Assembly: GCA_027493885.1 (NCBI GenBank)
Contig: JAOSJZ010000001.1
Coordinates: forward strand, 682,001-746,000
DNA: 64,000 nt
Direction of reading: 5' to 3'
Source: Gaiella sp.
GTDB lineage: Bacteria; Actinomycetota; Thermoleophilia; Gaiellales; Gaiellaceae
Shown here piece by piece: positions 23,450 to 33,566 of the stretch. A model generated the notes under the pieces. It did not search any database. It was not told where the DNA came from and saw only the letters and a program-made list of their open reading frames with translations. Each line of letters starts with the position of its first letter. Position 1 is the stretch's first letter. The translations under genes were made by a program, and so were the position numbers.

Positions 23450-24973
23450 TCAGACCTCGAAGCGAATGCCCTGGGCGAGCGGGAGGTCGCTCGTGAAGTT
23501 GACCGTCGCGGTCTGGCGGCGCATGTAGGCGCGCCAGGCGTCCGAGCCGGACTCCCGGCCGCCGCCGGTCTCCTTCTCGCCGCCGAAGGCGCCGCCGATC
23601 TCGGCCCCGCTCGGCCCGATGTTGACGTTCGCGATTCCGCAGTCGGAGCCGGCGACGGCGAGGAAGCGCTCTGCCTCGCGCAGATCGGTCGTGAAGATCG
23701 ACGAGGCGAGGCCCTGCGGCACGCCGTTCTGCAGCGCGATCGCCTCGTCGAGATCGACGTACGTGAGGACGTAGAGGATCGGGGCGAACGTCTCCTGCGC
23801 GACGACACCCGCCTGGGCCGGCATCCGGACGATCGTCGGCTCGGCGTACCACGCCTCCGGCCAGCGGTCGGCGTGCACGCGTCCTCCGCCGGCGACGATC
23901 TCGCCACCCTCGTCACGCGCCACGCCGAGCGCGGCCTCCATGCGGCCGAACGCCTCGCCCGTGACCAGCGGGCCGACGAGCGTGCCCTCCTCGCGCGGGT
24001 CACCGATCGGCACGCTCCGGTACGCGGCGACGAGCCGCTCGAGCAGCTCGTCGGCAACCGACTCGTGGACGATGAGGCGCCGCAACGAAGTGCAGCGCTG
24101 ACCGGCCGTGCCGACCGCCGCGAAGAGGACGGCGCGCACGACGAGATCCAGGTCGGCGGACGGCGCGACGATCGCGGCGTTGTTGCCGCCCAGCTCGAGC
24201 AGCGAGCGCCCGAGCCGCGCGGCGATTCGCGGCGCGATCGCCTTGCCCATCGCGGTCGAGCCCGTGGCGGAGACGAGCGGGACGCGCTCGTCGTCGGCGA
24301 GCTGCACGGCCCGGTCGGCGCCGCCGATCACCAGCTCGAAGAGGCCGTCGGGCACGTCGCCGAAGCGCTCCGCAGCGCGGCGGAGGAGCGAGGTCGTCGC
24401 GATCGCCGTCAGGGGCGTCCGCTCGGAAGGCTTCCAGAGCACGGGGTCGCCGCAGACGAGCGCGAGCGCGGCGTTCCAGCTCCACACCGCGACGGGAAAG
24501 TTGAAGGCGCTGATGACCGCAACCGGCCCCAACGGATGCCACGTCTCCGTGAGCCGGTGACCCGGGCGCTCGGAGGCGATCGACTTGCCGTACAGCTGGC
24601 GCGAGAGCCCCACCGCGAAGTCGCAGATGTCGACCATCTCCTGAACCTCGCCGAGGCCCTCCTGCGCGATCTTCCCCACCTCGAGCGTGACGAGCGCGCC
24701 GAGCGCCTCCTTCTCACGGCGGAGCTCCTCGCCGAGCAGGCGGACGAGCTCCCCGCGCCTCGGGGCGGGCACGTCGCGCCACGCGTCGAACGCCGCGACG
24801 GCACCGGCGACCGCGGCGGCCGTCTCCGCCTCGCTGGTGCGCCTCACGCGAGCTATCTCCTCGCCCGTGATCGGCGTCCGGACGGCGAGATCGCCCTCGG
24901 CGACGCTCGCCGGGTCGACGCCGAGGCGCTCGAGTAGGTCGGCGGCGGAGGTGGTGGCGACGAGAGAGGTCAT
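23450..24973 (-). CDS. aldehyde dehydrogenase, aminoadipate-semialdehyde type (ALDH7-like)
   Basis: A 507-residue NAD(P)-dependent aldehyde dehydrogenase. Visible are ISAFNFPVAVWSWNAALAL, the nucleotide-loop region VSATGSTAMGKAI, the catalytic Glu in LELGGNNAAIV, the catalytic Cys in VGTAGQRCTSLRRL, and the family C-terminal segment GGEKETGGGRESGSDAWRAYMRRQT (split). The NNAAIV and GRESGSDAWR features are those of the ALDH7/antiquitin group that oxidises 2-aminoadipate 6-semialdehyde in lysine catabolism. ATG 24973 was chosen after GTGACG. No other lysine-degradation gene is adjacent, so the substrate is inferred. Confidence 0.88.
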   Translation of the reverse strand: MTSLVATTSAADLLERLGVDPASVAEGDLAVRTPITGEEIARVRRTSEAETAAAVAGAVAAFDAWRDVPAPRRGELVRLLGEELRREKEALGALVTLEVGKIAQEGLGEVQEMVDICDFAVGLSRQLYGKSIASERPGHRLTETWHPLGPVAVISAFNFPVAVWSWNAALALVCGDPVLWKPSERTPLTAIATTSLLRRAAERFGDVPDGLFELVIGGADRAVQLADDERVPLVSATGSTAMGKAIAPRIAARLGRSLLELGGNNAAIVAPSADLDLVVRAVLFAAVGTAGQRCTSLRRLIVHESVADELLERLVAAYRSVPIGDPREEGTLVGPLVTGEAFGRMEAALGVARDEGGEIVAGGGRVHADRWPEAWYAEPTIVRMPAQAGVVAQETFAPILYVLTYVDLDEAIALQNGVPQGLASSIFTTDLREAERFLAVAGSDCGIANVNIGPSGAEIGGAFGGEKETGGGRESGSDAWRAYMRRQTATVNFTSDLPLAQGIRFEV

Positions 24974-25015
24974 CGTCACCAGTGTACGGAGCACTCCCCG
25001 GGCCAGAGCATCACC

Positions 25016-25045
25016 GGGGTCAGGCACCTCACGGTGCCAGACCCC
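25016..25045. repeat. REP-like 30-bp palindrome, copy 2 (inverted)
   Basis: GGGGTCAGGCACC-TCAC-GGTGCCAGACCCC. It is the reverse complement of the copy at 2098-2127 except within the 4-nt loop. It lies between the aldehyde dehydrogenase start and the zinc-finger gene's stop. Confidence 0.75.
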
Positions 25046-25049
25046 TGGA

Positions 25050-25661
25050 CTACACCGTCGCGAGCTCCGGCACCAACCGGCCCGTCTCGTCGAAGCGGGC
25101 GTTCCAGTGCGCGTAGGCCGGCTCGACCTCGTCGAGGTCGTGACCGCGGTCGGCGATCCGCACCGGTTGCGCCGCATCGGGGGTGACGCGGTACTGGTAC
25201 CAGGTGATGTCCCACGCGAACGTCAGCACCGTCTCGGCGTTGACCCCGGCGAGCGGGACGATCGAGACCTTCGGCTCGCCGAGGCTCTTCGCGACGCCCG
25301 CGACAGTGCGGCGGAAGTCGGACTGGTTGAAGAGATCGGCGGCCTCGACGAGCGTCAACTCGTCGTCGGAGAGTCGGCGGAGGATCGGCTCGGAGACGAC
25401 CGGCTCCGCCTCCTGATGCGCGCCGAGAAGGGCCTGCCAGAGTGTCTTCTGGCGGCGGCGTCTCGGCTGCCCCTGCAGGGCAGGCGACACGGCATGCCCC
25501 TCGCGCACCCAGCCCTGGTCGAGCGCGATCTCGCTGCAGAGTGGGCAGACGTCGACGAACTCGTGCCCGTCGGGCGAGTAGCGAAGCGTGTGCTCGCCCA
25601 TCAGCAGCGTCCGCTCGCAGATCGCGCAAGTGCGCGTGACGTTCGCCTTGGTAACCCTCAT
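25050..25661 (-). CDS. zinc-finger protein of unknown function
   Basis: A 203-residue protein. The N-terminus holds a treble-clef-like motif, TCAICERTLLMGEHTLRYSP and FVDVCPLCSE (C-x2-C...C-x2-C), probably binding zinc. A charged linker follows, then a helical region DELTLVEAADLFNQSDFRRTVAGV and a C-terminal part VLTFAWDITWYQYRV ending in RFDETGRLVPEL. The same domain order occurs in conserved actinobacterial hypotheticals; the role is unknown. ATG 25661 has TATAGT ten nt upstream. The gene precedes the REP copy and the dehydrogenase on the same strand. Confidence 0.75.
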   Translation of the reverse strand: MRVTKANVTRTCAICERTLLMGEHTLRYSPDGHEFVDVCPLCSEIALDQGWVREGHAVSPALQGQPRRRRQKTLWQALLGAHQEAEPVVSEPILRRLSDDELTLVEAADLFNQSDFRRTVAGVAKSLGEPKVSIVPLAGVNAETVLTFAWDITWYQYRVTPDAAQPVRIADRGHDLDEVEPAYAHWNARFDETGRLVPELATV

Positions 25662-25684
25662 CGGAACGGCAACTATAGCCCTGC

Positions 25685-27733
25685 CTACGCGTCCGCCTCG
25701 CGCGCCTTTCTCGTCTCGTCGACGATCTTCTGCGCGACGTGCGACGGGACCTGCTCGTACCGCAGCAGGTGCATGGCGTAGTCGCCGCGTCCCCCGGTCA
25801 TCGAGGTGAGGGACTGCGAGTACGTGAGCAGCTCCGCCATCGGGACCTCGGCCTTGATGGTCGTCATGCCCGCCGCGGGCTCCATGCCGTTGAGGCGTCC
25901 ACGGCGCGAGTTGAGGTCTCCGTTGACGGCGCCGACCGCGTCATCGGGGACGGTCACCTCGAGCTCCATGATCGGCTCGAGCAACACGGGGTCCGCCTTC
26001 GCGTACGCCTCCTTGAACGCCATCGAGCCTGCGATCTTGAACGCCATCTCCGAGGAGTCGACGTTGTGGTACTGGCCGTCGACCAGCTCGACCCTCACGC
26101 CCTGGACGGGCGCACCGGCGAGCTCGCCGTGCTGCATCGCCTCCTGGATGCCCTTGTCGACCGCCGGCCGGTAGCTCTGGGGGATGACGCCGCCGACGAT
26201 CCTGTCGACGAACTCGTACCCCTCGTGGCCCTCGATCGGCTGGAGCACGATCTCGCAGTCGCCGAACTGCCCACGGCCGCCCGTCTGCTTCTTGTAGCGG
26301 TGCCGCGCGCGCGACTCGGAGCGGATCGTCTCGAGGTACGGGACGCGCGGCTGGTGGAGCTCGACGTCCACGCCGAAGCGGCGCTTCGCGCGCTCCAGTG
26401 CAACCTCGACGTGCATCTGGCTCATGCCGGCGAGGATCTCCTCACCGGTCTGCTGGTCGCGCCGGAGTCGTAGCGTCGGGTCTTCCTCCGCGAGGCGCTT
26501 GATCGCGGCGGCGACCTTCTCCTCCTCGCCCTTGATCTTCGGCGTCACCGCGAAGCTCATCACGGGCTCCGGGAACCCGAGCGACGGTGGCTCGACGGCG
26601 ACCTCCTTGTCGGTGAGCAGGTCACCGGTTTGCACGTTCTTCAGTTTGGCAACGGCGCCGAGGTCGCCCTCGCCGAACTCCTTCGCGGGGGTCGTCGCCT
26701 TGCCCTGGAGCTGCAGGAGCGAGCCCATCCGCTCCTTCGAGTGTTCGCGGTGATCGACGAGCGTCGTCTCCGTCGTGACCTCTCCCTTCAGCATGCGGAA
26801 GAGATTGATCTTCCCCGCGAAGGGGTCGGCGATCGTCTTGAAGACGAATGCCGCGGTCTGCGCGCCCTCGACCTCGAACGGCGCCCCGCGCCTGGCCGGC
26901 GAGGGCACGCCTTCGACCAGGAGGTCGAGGAGGGCGTGTGTCCCGAGATTCTTCGATGCGACCGCGCAGCCGACGGGGAAGATCTCGCCGCGCGTGACGC
27001 CGAGCTTGAGCGCGTCGGCCACGTCGTGCGGATCGAGCTCCTCGCCCTCGAGGTAGCGCTCCATCAGCGCCTCGTCGATCTGCACGACCTCGTCGAGCAG
27101 CTTCTCGCGGTACTCCTGCGCCAGCTCGGCCATCGCCTCGGGGATCGCGACCGGATCGGACTCCTTCTGGCCCTCGGGGATCGTGTAGGCGCACATGTGG
27201 AGCACGCCGACGATGCCCTCGAGCTCGTGCTCGGCGCCGATCGGGATGTGCACCGCGACGCACTTGGAGGAAAACTGCTCCTGGATCTGACCGAGCGTGC
27301 GAAAGAAGTCGGCGCGCTCGCGGTCGAGCATGTTGACGACGAGCATGCGCGCGAGGCCCAGCTCCTCCGCGAGCTTTTTCACGCGGGCGGTGCCGACCTC
27401 GAAGCCCATCACGCCGGAGACGACGACGAGCGCGCCCTCGACGACGCGAAGCGCGCAGCGCGCCTCGCCCTGGAACGAGGGGTCGCCGGGACAGTCGAGG
27501 AGGTTGATCTTCCTGCCCTGCCACTCGGTGTGGGTGAGGGAGAGCGAGATCGAGAGCTGCCGCTTCTGCTCGTCCTCGTCGGAGTCGGAGACGGTCGTCC
27601 CCGCCTCGATCGTCCCGAGCCGGTTCACCTCGCCGGTCTGGAAGAGGAGCGCCTCGACGAGGGACGTCTTGCCCGTCCCGCGGTGGCCGACGACGGCGAC
27701 GTTGCGGATCTTCCCCGGCTCGGTTGCTGCCAT
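25685..27733 (-). CDS. elongation factor G-like GTPase (EF-G2/FusA2 type)
   Basis: A 682-residue translational-GTPase paralogue. G1 is GHRGTGKT (16-23). G2 lies near TVSDSDEDEQKRQLSI. G3 is DCPGDPSF (80-87), where EF-G has DTPGH, so the catalytic His is Asp. G4 is NMLD (134-137) instead of NKMD. Domains II-V follow, with GMSQMHVEVALERAKRRFGV and the terminal MTGGRGDYAMHLLRYEQVPSHVAQ (split). These differences match the non-canonical EF-G2 group known in mycobacteria, which does not act as a normal translocase. ATG 27733 follows GAGGAGG seven nt upstream, so the upstream extension is rejected. Confidence 0.9.
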   Translation of the reverse strand: MAATEPGKIRNVAVVGHRGTGKTSLVEALLFQTGEVNRLGTIEAGTTVSDSDEDEQKRQLSISLSLTHTEWQGRKINLLDCPGDPSFQGEARCALRVVEGALVVVSGVMGFEVGTARVKKLAEELGLARMLVVNMLDRERADFFRTLGQIQEQFSSKCVAVHIPIGAEHELEGIVGVLHMCAYTIPEGQKESDPVAIPEAMAELAQEYREKLLDEVVQIDEALMERYLEGEELDPHDVADALKLGVTRGEIFPVGCAVASKNLGTHALLDLLVEGVPSPARRGAPFEVEGAQTAAFVFKTIADPFAGKINLFRMLKGEVTTETTLVDHREHSKERMGSLLQLQGKATTPAKEFGEGDLGAVAKLKNVQTGDLLTDKEVAVEPPSLGFPEPVMSFAVTPKIKGEEEKVAAAIKRLAEEDPTLRLRRDQQTGEEILAGMSQMHVEVALERAKRRFGVDVELHQPRVPYLETIRSESRARHRYKKQTGGRGQFGDCEIVLQPIEGHEGYEFVDRIVGGVIPQSYRPAVDKGIQEAMQHGELAGAPVQGVRVELVDGQYHNVDSSEMAFKIAGSMAFKEAYAKADPVLLEPIMELEVTVPDDAVGAVNGDLNSRRGRLNGMEPAAGMTTIKAEVPMAELLTYSQSLTSMTGGRGDYAMHLLRYEQVPSHVAQKIVDETRKAREADA

Positions 27734-27797
27734 GTGCGCGCGCTCCTCCTCGGTCCGTGGGTGCAGCGGCAATCGTAGTCCGGCCCCGGGCAGGCGG

Positions 27798-30387
27798 CTA
27801 CGGGGAGCCGTCGAGGGCCGCGAGGTCCCGGCGATAGCGGTCGACGGCCCGCTGCCTGCCCAATGCGGTCTCGCGGTCGACGAGGCCCTGGAGGACTCGA
27901 CGCGCGTCGCTGACGTCGCCGAGCACGCTCAGGACCCGTGCTTCGACGTACAGCGGGTCGGACACCGGTTGGGCAGCGTCGATGCCGTCGGTTCGCTCCC
28001 GCGCGCGTTCGAGCAGGGCCCGTGCGCGTTCCGCAGCGCCGGTGAGCGCGACGGCCCAGGCCTCGGCCTGGTCGAGGACGACCTGGTCGGCGATGTCGTT
28101 CGGGTCGGCAAGCCTACGTCCCTGCTGGACGGCGTCGAGCGCGCGTTCGGGCTCGCCGAGGTCGCAGAGCGCAACCGCCCAGTTGCCGAGCGCGTGCGCG
28201 TGGAACCCGCTGCCGACCGTTCTCGTATGTTCGACCCACCTCCGCGCCCCCGTTTCGCACTCGACCGTGTCGCCCTCGACCCAGGGCACCACCCAGCGGT
28301 CGAAGTGCCGCGCAAGCGCGACGGCACTCGCGCCGCCACCGCTCTCCTCGAGCAGTCGCGCCTCCTCAACCCCCGCCGCTCGAACGGCCTGGGCGTCGAG
28401 GTCGCCGGCCAGATAGCGCGAACGCGCCGTGGCAGCCCTCAGCGTCGCGCCGAGCAGCGGTCCCGACGCCTCGACCTCGGTTTCGAGCTCGTCGAGCAGC
28501 CGCAGAACCTCGCCGGTGTCTGCAGCGCCACCGATGACCGCGCAGATGGACAGTTCGACGACCGCCTCTCGGCGCAGGACACGGCTGCCAGCCTGTCGCG
28601 GGAGCTCGAGCGCGCGCCGATACGCGAGGTACGCCTCGCGGAACCGAACCGCCCAGAAGTAGACCCAGCCACGCGTGCGCTCGCAGCGGACGAGCCCGAC
28701 GGTGTCGCCCGCCGCCTCGAGCACCGCCCGAGCCCCGTCGAGAAGCGCCAGCTGCTCGTCGACTGCACCAACGAGGGGGTTGTGCCTGATCCGGAGAACC
28801 GTCGCGAGAGCACGATCGCGCGCGTCGCCTGCGGCCAACTCGTCGAGTAGCGGCGCGAGGTCATCGACGCGCTCCCGTGCGTCGATGAGGACCTCGGCGA
28901 GATCTGGAATCAGCGGGCGGCGATCGGCACCCTCGCTGACGAGCGCGAGCGCCCGTCGAAGCAGGCTGCGAGCCGCAAATCGGTCGGCGCGCTCGAGCGC
29001 CGCCCTCCCTGCCTCGCCGAGGCGCCCGGCTGCCCGTCGCGCGAGCGGTCCGGCGGTTGGATCCACGGGGTCGAGCTCGGTGCGGTAGCGGACGGCCTGC
29101 TCGAGGTGGTAGCCGACGATCTCGTGCTGCTCTACGAGCTCGGCGTGCTCGTCCAGCCAGTCCGCGAAACGCTCGTGCAGGTCCGCCCGCGTCGCCTTCG
29201 GAAGCCCTTCGTACGCGGTGTCGCGGATCAGCAGGTGGCGGAAGCGGAAGGCGTCGTCTCCGGCGATGCTCGACCGGTCGGGCCGGACGAGCTCCTTGCG
29301 GACGAGGGCCACGAGCCGGCCTGGCACGTCCAGGGCGAGTGTCTCCGGCGCGAGAGCCGTGACGGCACCGCGGTGGAACACCTGGCCCTCGACCGCTCCC
29401 CGCTCGATCACCGCGCGCTCCCCCTCGTCGAGCGTGTCGAGGCGCGCCTGGAGAAGCGCCTTGACCGTGGGCGGCACGTCCACCGCGCCCCGCGCCTCCC
29501 GCGCGAGCGCGGCCATCTCCTCGAGGAACAGCGGGTTCCCCTCGGCGGTCGCCAGGATGCGTCCCCGCGTCTCGTCGTCGAGGTCGACGCCCACGAGAAG
29601 CTGGTCGGCTTCCTCGTCGCCCAGCGGCTCGAGCAGGATCGACGTCGCGTGGGCCGATCAACGTGAACAGGCGGCAGGCGCTCGTCGCGACGACATCGTC
29701 GAAGTCCGACCGCAGCCGGGCACGTTCGCGTTCCCGACCGACCATCGGACGTTCCAGCCGTCGGGCCACTCCGACCGCCTGGGCGTCGAGGTCGACGAGG
29801 CGATGGGCGGCCACGACGCCGGTCTTCCCCTTGAGCTCGAGGTCGACCGGGTTCGTCCGCGCAGCGTCCCGCACCAGCCGCTGCGTGTCGTCTCCCAGGA
29901 GGATCTCGCCCGCGCCGGCGGCCTGCTCGAGCCGGGCCGCGACGTTCACCGCGTCGCCCGTCACGAGCGTGTCTCCCTCGCCGGCGACGACCGCGCCCGT
30001 GTTCACGCCGATGCGCGCATCCAGGCCGAGCTCCTGCACGACGTCGCGCAGCTCCACCGCCGCCCGCGTCGCGCGCAACGCGTCGTCCTCGCTCGCGACG
30101 GGAATCCCGAACACGGCCATCACCGCGTCGCCGACGAACTTCTCGACGGTGCCGCCGTGCCGCTCGAGCACGCCGCGCGCCGTCTCGTAGTAGCGGTTCA
30201 TGAGGGCGCGCAGCGCCTCGGGGTCGGTCCGCTCGCCGATCGCCGTCGACCCGGTCAGGTCGCAGAACAGCACCGTCACGACCTTCCGCACCTCCCGCCC
30301 CGGGGCCGCGGCGAGGGATGCCCCGCAGCCGGGGCAGAAGACAAAGTCGTCGGGGCTCTCGCGCCCGCACTGCCCGCACACCGCCAC
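27798..30387 (-). pseudogene. class III adenylate/guanylate cyclase-AAA-TPR regulator, ATPase core deleted
   Basis: The N-terminal part from GTG 30387 has a zinc ribbon (CGQCGRES...CPGCG), a class III cyclase domain (VTVLFCDLTGSTAIGERTDPE, VEKFVGDAVMAVFG, RIGVNTGAVVAGEGD, LVTGDAVNVAARLEQA), then PMVGRERERARLRSDFD and LFTLIG. At about 29648-29655 it jumps frame into TSILLEPLGDEEADQLLVGV, followed by the winged-helix and TPR part ending RDLAALDGSP. Walker A, Walker B and roughly 150-200 residues are missing. As it stands, two separate truncated frames exist. The intact family is a signal-responsive regulator; this copy is probably inactive or misassembled. Confidence 0.8.
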
Positions 30388-30470
30388 CGACCGAGTCTAC
30401 GACCGCCGCAGGAGCCCGTTAACGATCTCCGAACGAGGCGGGGGTAGGTTCCAGGCCGCCCGGGTACCCG

Positions 30471-32454
30471 GTGCAGGTGCCACGCGTGCAGGACGTCGAC
30501 CACATCGTCGCCAACCGGTATCGCCTCCGCGCGCAGCTCGGGCGCGGCGGCATGGGCGTCGTCTGGCGCGCGCGCGACGAGCGGCTCGGGCGCGACGTCG
30601 CGCTGAAGGTGCTCCATCCCTGGGTCGCGGACGACCCCGAGCTGCGGGAGCGCTTCGAGCGCGAGGCGACGGCGCTCGCGCGCCTGGAGCACCCGAACGT
30701 CGTACGGCTCTACGACGTCCTCGAGAGCGACGACAGGACCGTGCTCGTGCTGGAGCTGGTCGAGGGCACCGCTCTCGAGACGCTCGTTGCCGGACGCTCG
30801 CTCGAGTGGAGCGAGGCGCGAAAGTACTGTGCCCCGGTCGCCGCGGCGCTCGCCCACGCGCACGCGCGGGGCGTCGTCCACCGCGACCTGACGCCCGCGA
30901 ACGTGCTCGTCGAGCGCGGCAGCGGCCGCGTCGTCGTGACCGACTTCGGCCTCGCGCGGCTCGCCCGGTCGTCGCGCACCGCGCCGATCTCCGGGGTGCT
31001 CGCGGGGACGCCCGAGTACTGGGCGCCCGAGCAGGCCGCCGGAAGCGAGACGGGCCCGGCCACGGATCTCTACGCGCTCGGCTGCGTTCTCTTCCGGCTC
31101 CTCGCCGCTCGGATGCCGTTCGAGGGCGAGGACCGCCTCGCGACCGGCCTGCGTCGCGCGCACGAGGACGCCCCCTCGCTCGCCGGCCCCCGCGCCGGGC
31201 GCGCCGGTCGAGGCGGTGCGTCTCGTCGACCGGCTGCTGGCCCGCGATCCGACCGCGCGCGGCGATGCGACGGACGTCGCGGTCTTGCTCGGCGCCGACC
31301 CCGCGACGCTGCCGGGCGCCGAAGGGCCGGCGAACGGCGCTGCCGCGGACGCGCCACGGACGTCCCCCGCACCGACGCTCGAGACGCGGATCCTCCGGGA
31401 GCCGGTCACGATCGTGCGCGGGGTCCGCTCCCACCGGGCGATGCGACGCAGACGTCTGAGCGGCCCGCTCGCGGTGGTCGCCGTCACGATCGGGATCGCC
31501 GGCGGCGGGGTCTATGCGGTCGCAGGCGGCGACCCGGCAGGTGTCAGCGCTCCGGACGTGGTCGGCATGCGGGTCGCAGCGGCACGCGCGGAGGTCGGCA
31601 AGCGCGCGCGCGACCACGAGCTTCCGGTGCCAAAGGTGAAGATCGTCGATCGCTCGTACTCCGAGTCGGCCCCGGCGGGCGCGATCGTCGCGCAGGACCC
31701 GCCCGAGGGGGAACGGATTCTCGACAACGGCGCGCTGCTCGTGTCGGTGAGCCGGGGCAGCGCCTACGCCGACGTGCCGTCCGTCGCCGGGCTCGAAGGT
31801 GCGGCCGCGTTCCGGTTGCTCGAGCGAAACGGCTTCACGCCCACACGGCGGTACGCGCCGTCGACCCAGATCGAGGCCTGGCACGCCCTCGACACCGACC
31901 CGCGCGCGGGCACCCGCCTCGAGCGGCCGGCGCGGATCGTGCTCGTCGTCTCGACCGGGCCGCCGAAGAGGCCCGTCCCCTCGCTCGACGGCCTCGATGC
32001 CGACGCCGCCGCCGGCGCCCTCCGCGAGGCGGGCTTCTCGCCGGTGGTCGACGAGCGGCCCGACGGGGCGGTCGCGCCGGGCACGGTCATCGACGTCTCA
32101 CCCGCGCCGGGTACGCGCATGCCGCTCGGGTCCACCGTGACGGTCGCCGTCGCCCGCGAGCCGCGCTGGGAGGCGATCACGCGCCTCCAGGGCACCGAGG
32201 ACGCGTCCCCCCGGTCGGTCGAGGTGCCCGCGGGAGCCCGGCTCGTGCTCCGGACGGTGGACACCTCCCCGCTCGGCCTGTGGGGCGGCAAGGTCGCGGT
32301 GGAGCTCTCGGACGACGGCGAGGGCTCGGCCGAGGTCGACGCCGGCCAGTCGATCGTCCTTGCGGACGCCTCCGACGGCGGCCGGACGATCGCCGTCGCG
32401 GTCGACGTCCACGGCTCGGCGCACTGGACGCTCGCCGTCGAGGTTCCCCGGTAG
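30471..32454 (+). pseudogene. PASTA-domain Ser/Thr protein kinase, frameshifted
   Basis: A PknB-like receptor kinase. The kinase domain (about 13-250) shows YRLRAQLGRGGMGVVWRARD, VALKVL, the catalytic loop HRDLTPANVLV (Thr where Lys is usual), DFGLARL and GTPEYWAPEQ. At the C5 run 31187-31191 one extra C shifts the frame. Beyond it, EAVRLVDRLLARDPTARGD continues the kinase end, followed by a transmembrane helix (LAVVAVTIGIAGGGVYAVA) and about three PASTA repeats (APDVVGMRVAAARAEV, VPSVAGLEGAAAFRLLERNG, VPSLDGLDADAAAGALREAG). The start GTG 30471 lies inside a CCGGGTACCCGG palindrome. It is convergent, four nt apart, with a sigma factor gene. Confidence 0.85.
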
Positions 32455-32458
32455 CGGG

Positions 32459-33247
32459 CTACGCCTCGGCGGTCGCGCGCACACCGCCCGAGAGGCGCGC
32501 CTTGAGGCGGAGGACCGCCTTCGTGTGGAGCTGCGACACGCGCGACTCGGTGACGCCGAGCACCTCGCCGATCTCGCGCAGGGTCAGCTCCTCGTAGTAG
32601 TAGAGCGTCACGACGAGCTTCTCCCGCTCTGGTAGCCGTGCGATCGCCTCGGCGAGCGCGTCGTTCAGCTCCGTCTGCTCGAGCGAGAACTCGGGATCGG
32701 CTCCTGCGGGGTCCTCGATCGTGTCGATCAGCGCGACCTGGTCGCCGCCGCCCTGCGGGCTCCAGAGCTCGTCGAGCGCGGCCATCGACGAGCGAGAGAT
32801 GTCGGAGAGGCTCTTCTCGAGCTCCTCCTCGGAGATGCCGACCTTCGTCGCGATCTCCGCGTCCGTGGGTGCCCGCATCAGGCTCCGCTCGAGCTCGACG
32901 ATCGCGCGCTCGATCTCGCGCGCCCGTGCGCGCACCGAGCGCGGAACCCAGTCGAGCGACCGCAGCTCGTCGATGATCGCGCCCTTGATCCGCGCGATCG
33001 CGTACGTCTCGAACTTGATCTCGCGGTCGGGGTCGAACCGCTCGATCGCGCCGATCAGCCCGAGCAGCCCGTACGAGACGAGATCCTGCTCGTCGACGTG
33101 CGACGGCAGGCTCGAGCCGAGGCGCCCGGCGACGAACTTCACGAGCGGCGCGTAGGTCAGGATCAGGCGGTCGCGGACCGCCTGGTCGCGTGTGGCGCGG
33201 TAGTCCTGCCACAGCGCCTGCGTGTCCCCCCCGGAGAGCGTGCTCAC
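32459..33247 (-). CDS. whiG: RNA polymerase sigma factor of the WhiG/FliA group
   Basis: A 262-residue group 3 sigma factor. Region 2 includes VDEQDLVSYGLLGLIGAIERFDPDREIKFETYAIARIKGAI (split), region 3 RAREIERAIVELE...PTDAEIATKVGISEEEL, and region 4 VVTLYYYEELTLREIGEVLGVTESRVSQLHTKAV (split). In actinobacteria, WhiG controls sporulation or motility genes; no flagellar genes lie here. The start is GTG 33247. The symbol is by similarity to WhiG/FliA; FliA-type naming would be equally fair. It is convergent with the PASTA kinase. Confidence 0.88.
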   Translation of the reverse strand: MSTLSGGDTQALWQDYRATRDQAVRDRLILTYAPLVKFVAGRLGSSLPSHVDEQDLVSYGLLGLIGAIERFDPDREIKFETYAIARIKGAIIDELRSLDWVPRSVRARAREIERAIVELERSLMRAPTDAEIATKVGISEEELEKSLSDISRSSMAALDELWSPQGGGDQVALIDTIEDPAGADPEFSLEQTELNDALAEAIARLPEREKLVVTLYYYEELTLREIGEVLGVTESRVSQLHTKAVLRLKARLSGGVRATAEA

Positions 33248-33350
33248 GCCGAGGAGGGGTCGGTCCGTCGAGAACGGTGTGCCGCGGCCACCAGAGGAGG
33301 ATACGCCGCGGATCCGCTATCTCATTCTTCCGATCGGCCAGCTCTTCCCG

Positions 33351-33518
33351 TCAGCTTGGCCAGACTCTGCGGGCGAGATCGCCCATCCACAGCGCCACGG
33401 CGCCCGCGCCGAACGCGACGACCCAGGCGCGACCACCGGACAGCGCGGCCCACGCCGCAAGGAGCGCGAGCGAGACCGCGATGGCGGAGAACAGCCCGGC
33501 GAGCGCGTACCGCTGCAT
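33351..33518 (-). CDS. small two-helix membrane protein
   Basis: A 55-residue protein starting MQRYALAGLFSAIAVSLALL and ending ARRVWPS, with two hydrophobic helices (about 4-27 and 32-48) joined by GGRAW. It is too short for a family call. ATG 33518 is the best start. It lies between the sigma factor gene and tRNA-Trp. Alternatively it could be chance; the clean hydrophobic pattern argues for a real protein. Confidence 0.55.
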   Translation of the reverse strand: MQRYALAGLFSAIAVSLALLAAWAALSGGRAWVVAFGAGAVALWMGDLARRVWPS

Positions 33519-33566
33519 CGACCGACACAGTCTCGCAGGCGAGGCGGGGTACACTGCCGTGAGCCC

